From: Hysterangium stoloniferum
Taxonomy: Eukaryota > Basidiomycota > Agaricomycetes > Hysterangiales > Hysterangiaceae
Direction: 5' to 3'
Length of the DNA stretch: 64,000 nt
Assembly (NCBI GenBank): GCA_015178975.1
Contig: WHVD01000017.1
Coordinates: 930,001-994,000, forward strand
Below the pieces are notes generated by a model. The model did not search any database, was not told the DNA's origin, and saw nothing but the letters and a program-made list of their open reading frames with translations. The position numbers and the translations under genes are program-made. The stretch's first letter is position 1, and each line of letters starts with the position of its first letter. Positions 59,394 to 64,000 of this stretch are shown one piece after another.

Positions 59394-60663
59394 CTGCCTA
59401 CAGCCACGCGAACACCGACGATTTCTGCGACATCGCAACAAGAGTTTAATTGAAAATAATAAATCTTGATATTTTAATATAATATCAAACTATCAATCTG
59501 AAGCCGTCTCCCACTAGTTTCTCAAGATACCTCATATACTCCCTCCCTGTCTGCCTTGTTTGTCGGCTGTTTTGTTGCATTTCTACATCGCCAATCCATT
59601 TTCAAATCTTATGTGCGTTCAGAGTTCCTATGCGTCGTCAGTCAGTCTAGATACTATTATCATGTCCATATATCAACTTCAATTCTCTCTCGTTTGCTTC
59701 TCAGCGCAAGTGCTGGTGTCTGATCACAAGGTGTATGAAGCAGCACTTGCACACTCAAACCAATTGCTCGCAGGTTCACAGCTTGTGACTCTCTTCGTTC
59801 AAATAGATGCCACCGTTCGTTGATGCCAGAAAAGTTGTCATTATTGATTGGGGGTGATTAAAACACGTTTGTATTTGATACAAAACAAAAAGGTGTTACA
59901 ATCTTCCTGTCCTGGTCAGCTGTTACGGTGTAATCGTTCAGATACACCGATGATAATATAACACGTTCTACTTAGTATCCAGATCAAGACAACAACAGGG
60001 CTCCTCAATGTCCCAATATAGCCCTCAAAAGATAAAATCAGAAATGGAAGGTCGTTGCCCCCCAAGCATTCACTAATCAACTGCGCTAATAAGATTTATT
60101 CATACTCCAGCAGCAATAAATATAGCTGCATAAGACCTCAGTATATGTATGGCAGGCAGTGATAATTGGTTGTTGGACTTGCGATCATCTGGTGCCGGTT
60201 TAGTAGGTTGCTGACGTGTCCACCGATTTTTTCAGCCGTATTTTACTTTGTCACTGTGGCCACGTTGAAGGCTGGGTCTCCCATGAAATAGGTTGAAGAC
60301 ATCTGAGTAGTCAGGTTGCACTGACATAATGAGTGGAGGTCACTTAAAGGACTTAGGATATCGTGGTAATAATGTATTAGTCTAGGCAACCCTAGCATTG
60401 GTTCGTGGTATCGTGAAGATAAGACAGATATTTTCACTCAGTAAAGGTTAAGGACAACATTGAACACGACGAATATGAGTTTTGGTGCACGGTTGATGAA
60501 CAGCTTACTCACACCTCCTGATTCAGCTTTTGCTGGAAAATAGGGTTGGGCTCGATATCGTCTACGGTAGCCTCCGGATATATAAATCGTCGGACAACTA
60601 TCTTACCCACCAAGGTCAACCCAGATACCCGTTATTCAGTATCCCGGCTACCGTGTTGCATCC
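59394..60663. other. No supported gene
   Basis: Short frames only, for example 59560-59823 and 60243-60437 (minus). The right part may contain further decayed sequence of the nuclease-like paralogue, but I could align only 60664-60793. Confidence 0.45.
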
Positions 60664-60793
60664 CAACGCCTTGATAAAATCTTGCCAGGCTTCTGGATTC
60701 CCTTCAACGTTGCATATCTAGTGTTTGAGGATAATGTACGAGAGGGGATTGGAAATGATGTCTAACGTATAGTTGATTACACTCCAGATGCCG
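60664..60793 (-). pseudogene. Fragment of a second copy of the nuclease-like gene
   Basis: On plus, CAACGCCTTGATAA, CTGGATTCCCTTCAACGTT, GATGTCTAACGTATAG and TTGATTA are colinear with 57769-57899 inside the 56.6-58.2 kb gene, in the same orientation. It carries an in-frame stop and substitutions. Similarity stops at 60793, exactly where the dispersed repeat begins. It represents about 43 codons. Confidence 0.75.
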
Positions 60794-61250
60794 CATCAGG
60801 GATTTGGGAATGTCTACACCCATTATGTAGACTCCCTAGCCTCCCTAGATCGAAAGTAAGCTTTTATTCCGACTAGTAAATAGGGATCACGCGAAAGTAG
60901 TGTGTCTAGCCGAGCTAGCTAGCTCTCCTAGATGGCATACTTGTTAAATTTGATGATGAAACACACCTTTTTTATAGGGGGAGTCCACCAACTATTGCAA
61001 CTTTTCATATGAAGATGCTAATTGTGGACCATGTATTTGGAGGTTAATGTGTGTCAGAACCACTATACACCTCCCAGAGCATCCAACCTATATTGTCAGG
61101 AGGTGCTACACTAACTGACACAAGATATTGAGAAACAAGTACTTTTATTACAAGCTTATTAAACTCTTGTATATTGTGTATTGCAATAGAGTCAACTCAT
61201 ACTATTTTTCTATTTTTAATAATACTTATTGATCTTTCCACTTTCCTGAT
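60794..61250. repeat. Dispersed repeat, copy 2, split by an LTR insertion
   Basis: 60794-60941 matches 3170-3337 (with some internal gaps) and 61227-61250 matches 3338-3360. The intervening 60942-61226 is the inserted LTR plus the duplicated target ATACT. Confidence 0.75.
60942..61221. mobile_element. Solo LTR (280 bp) nested in the dispersed repeat
   Basis: It starts TGTTAAATTTGATGATGAAACAC and ends TATTTTTAATA, colinear with 19315-19569. It is flanked by a perfect 5-bp duplication ATACT (60937-60941 and 61222-61226). The uninterrupted site is visible at 3333-3337. It is a fossil without internal region. Confidence 0.8.
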
Positions 61251-61576
61251 GCATCCAACATATTGTAGAAATCCTCCTTAACAAATGACATTCTGAGGAT
61301 GAGTGAGTCATTGTGGTTGTATTGCTGTACCCTGAGTAATACATATACCTCCATAGTTGTCCATTCTGCAATCACATGAACATTCTTCGCACCTCTCCCG
61401 AACCGTATTAATATGCCCAGACCATAATAATTCATCTTGCTTTGCTGCTTGCATGGGTTGAGGAGTTGCCTTGTCTTTCTCTTCACTACGGTTTGGTGAA
61501 CAACATCTATGTAAGCGCCACCACAGTCTTTGTTTGCCAGTAGGACTCTTTGTCTCTTGTCTATGTTATTCCACAC
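61227..61576 (-). other. Open frame of unknown origin, 3' part inside the dispersed repeat
   Basis: A 116-codon minus-strand frame (MWNNIDKRQRVLLANKDCGG...) ends FYNMLDASGKWKDQ just before the inserted LTR. Its last codons lie in the dispersed-repeat sequence shared with 3338-3362. So the frame and the repeat probably belong to one element, of unidentified class. Confidence 0.4.
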
Positions 61577-62235
61577 AGCATGCTTGCAGTTTCTGCATCT
61601 GCTCTTTTCCTTTCGACAGGCCTCTGAGCCAGAGGGAACAAGTCCACCGGCAGTGCTACTTCATCTCACACTTGTAATATCTTCAAATGCACACTTTTAA
61701 ATTTGTTGCAGGCATGATGTTCTAGGTTGTTTGTGCCTTATCCACCCTGGCATGTCTTTCAAGTGCTGCATACCTTCACCTGCTTTATTATGGAGTACAT
61801 CAGTGGTCTTGTTGCTTCACACCATTACACCCTAATATTCACTGTACTGAGCTTGTTCTGCCTTTGAGTCTGCTCCTCTCTGTTGAGTCTGTCACACCAG
61901 CTTCCACCTCCCAGCTTCCTTTGCCCCTTGCATATCCACTGAGTTGGACCCTACTACTGCACATTATATTGTTCCTGCATCATATGAATCCATCAAGCTG
62001 GACCTACTGCTGCACAGGACACTGCTCCTGTGCCATCCCGAAGACTGCTCATCCCTTGCACTTTCTCTTAGCAGTGAGCCATTGGCTCCTCTTCACAAAG
62101 TCTCAACTGCTACTACCTTGGACATCCCAGTCTCTTTCTCATTGGACCACTGAGTCCCATTCTGATGACAGCTTCCATTATTTCCCTTATCAATACTCCT
62201 TTTCTGACACTTCCTGAACCCTTCCATCCAAATTC

Positions 62236-63126
62236 ATGTTCTCTGCTCTTACCTCCATCTTCTCTAGTGTTCCTCTCCTTGTTGAGGACAACTACTATGA
62301 GTGGAAGAGAGCAATGAAGATGTGTTTCCTGGGTGCTGTCTTTACCTGGATCACTGATGATCCTAATGCTGTTGTCCCTGCAGATAAGGTCACAGAGGAT
62401 GGACAGGCAGCCTTCTTCATCTATTCTCACATTTCTCCTCAACTCCAGTCAAAGGTGTATGATATCAGCTCTGGATTGGCATCTTCGAAGGCTGTTCATC
62501 TCTATTTTCAGAAGTCTACCATGGGTTGTAGAGTCAAAGCTGTAGATGCCTTTATGGCAACTAAGCAAGATCCTTCCAAATCTATTGAGGTGTATATCCA
62601 ATTGATTCAGAAGTCTCATCAAGTGCTGGAAGGTCTTGGAGTTCCATTCAGTGATGTTTTTATTGGTGACATCATTCTTATTGGTCTCCATCTTTCCTAT
62701 TATACTGTTTGCACTAGCATTCTTACTGCCAAGACTGAACCATCACTTTCTGATATCATTGACATTCTCATTGGTTCCTCCACCTCAGTTATTGATATCA
62801 AAACTGAGTTGATTGAGACTTCATTTTTAGCCTGGGGTGAGCAAATTACTAGAAGAGATTTGCAGTCTCCAGGTCAGAAATCAGAATATGGAACTATTCC
62901 TAATCATCCCTTGGAGGATGACAAAGGTTATTGTTGGTGCAATCCTGCTAATGAAGGTCATTGTCATCATTGTGGAAGGCCCAATCATAATTCAGTTATC
63001 TGCATTTATGATATGTCTTTTCACATCAGGGACCACATCATGTCAGGATCATCTTGTCCTCCTGTTATGACCATGTCACAACCGTGTCACAACCTGACGG
63101 TCCCTGAGGTTATTGCCGCCTATTGA
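62236..63126 (+). mobile_element. Copia-type gag fossil (296-codon frame, no pol)
   Basis: The frame begins MFSALTSIFSSVPLLVEDNYYEW, the standard start of Copia gag (UBN2-type capsid region with L..DNYYEWKR). It ends with a zinc-knuckle-like CWCNPANEGHCHHCGRPNHNSVIC. The gag region looks whole, but protease, integrase and reverse transcriptase do not follow, so the element is a truncated remnant. The 31-bp motif at 63730-63760 is shared with two other places in the window. Age is uncertain; the open gag suggests it is not among the oldest pieces here. Confidence 0.75.
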
Positions 63127-64000
63127 CATTTCAAGTTATCGATCAAGTCATCGCATTGGAAACCGTTGGTCACCCAATGCTGACGTATGCTTTCATGGCA
63201 ATCAAACCCCATTTACACCCCCACCAAATTATACTTGTACTATCTGGTTATACTCTGATATGTCCCTTTTTATTATGATGATCTGTTTTACACTATGTTT
63301 CACATATGCCCGTATATACTTGTAACCCATGGACTATTTCCTTTTCTTGTAATTCTGCTCTTGGTTAAATCATGGTCTCTGAACTTATTGTAACCTTCTG
63401 GTTCCTAGTCAAGTTTATTTATTTGTCAGTAATGTCTCTGCTCTTCCTTAGTTAGTACTTTCTAGATGCCAATAATTTGTATATGAATATGCTGTAGTTG
63501 TAGATACTAGACAATCAGAATATTGACTCAGAACACCCACATACATCTCTAGAAGTCTTACTCTAAGTATCCTGCTCTCCGCTTTTGTGTGTGCTCGCCC
63601 ACTCTTGGTCCCCAACCCCTTAGCCCGATACACAACTTATCCTTTGGTACCGATCAGTAACTCACCATGAGGAACTTGTTAGGACTAGTTTTCACCTGCC
63701 CAAAATTTAAGGACACCTGACAGTAACTTGCGAGGGTACAGCACATAAGCTGAAGCCAAGTCCTTCCGATTGGTCCCCATCGGCCTACTGACATTAGTCA
63801 GTTTTCAGTTCTTAACAAGCACTATCTGCATGTTGGCAATCTACCACTGCTGGTCATTCAAGTCTGAGTCTGAGTCTGAGTTTGGTCACTCCTGGTGACT
63901 CGAATGTGTTGATGTCCTTGCTATTGAAACAGTTGAATAACTCTTGACAAACACCCTGTGAGTGTGAGGAAAGTAAACACTAAGGAGACTTTCCCACACC
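63127..64000. other. Copia-associated debris to window end
   Basis: No gene is supported. 63690-63760 resembles 38920-38980 (CCTGCCCAAAAT..., then GAGGG.ACAGCA.ATAAG.TGAAGCCAAGTC). A short (GAGTCT)n-like run lies near 63867-63884. Confidence 0.5.

Overview
The window looks like nuclear DNA of a basidiomycete fungus, most likely an Agaricomycete. Protein genes are cut by many short GT-AG introns, mostly about 45-110 nt. Recognisable families are typical of mushroom-forming fungi: a seven-helix membrane protein, a hydantoinase-DUF917 fusion, NmrA-like proteins, an F-box protein and a small fungal kinase. DIRS, Tad-like LINE and Copia debris is scattered throughout. I cannot name the species. 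Gene models were spliced by hand; where exon coordinates are given, the phases were checked and close to a whole number of codons.

Layout. 1-4.8 kb is transposon debris: a DIRS-like fossil, a dispersed repeat, an 18-bp tandem array and a LINE 3' end. 7.0-9.2 kb holds a nine-exon FAD oxidoreductase ending directly against a 41-bp minisatellite. 9.8-11.0 kb is an F-box gene with a probable frameshift. 14.5-18.3 kb holds two small low-complexity genes, one with an eIF4E-binding motif and a stop inside its polyQ run. 18.9-29.6 kb holds one intact and two broken NmrA-like genes around an intact flavin monooxygenase.

31.6-45.8 kb is the most structured part. A minus-strand hydantoinase/DUF917 gene, a membrane protein and an SDR reductase form an ancestral block. 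That block was tandemly duplicated with breakpoints inside the two outer genes. The outer hydantoinase and SDR copies are complete, both membrane-protein copies are intact, and the two inner truncated copies are decaying. Later insertions and a local ~385-bp duplication decorate the two units.

48.9-55.9 kb is a housekeeping stretch: cytosolic arginyl-tRNA synthetase, an alpha/beta hydrolase and a GH47 alpha-1,2-mannosidase. 56.6-59.4 kb holds a divergent pair that is the best candidate for an undescribed system: an intronless protein with a PD-(D/E)XK-like region, and a short kinase-like protein 301 bp away. A truncated copy of the nuclease-like gene lies at 60.7 kb. 60.8-64 kb is nested repeat sequence and a Copia gag fossil.
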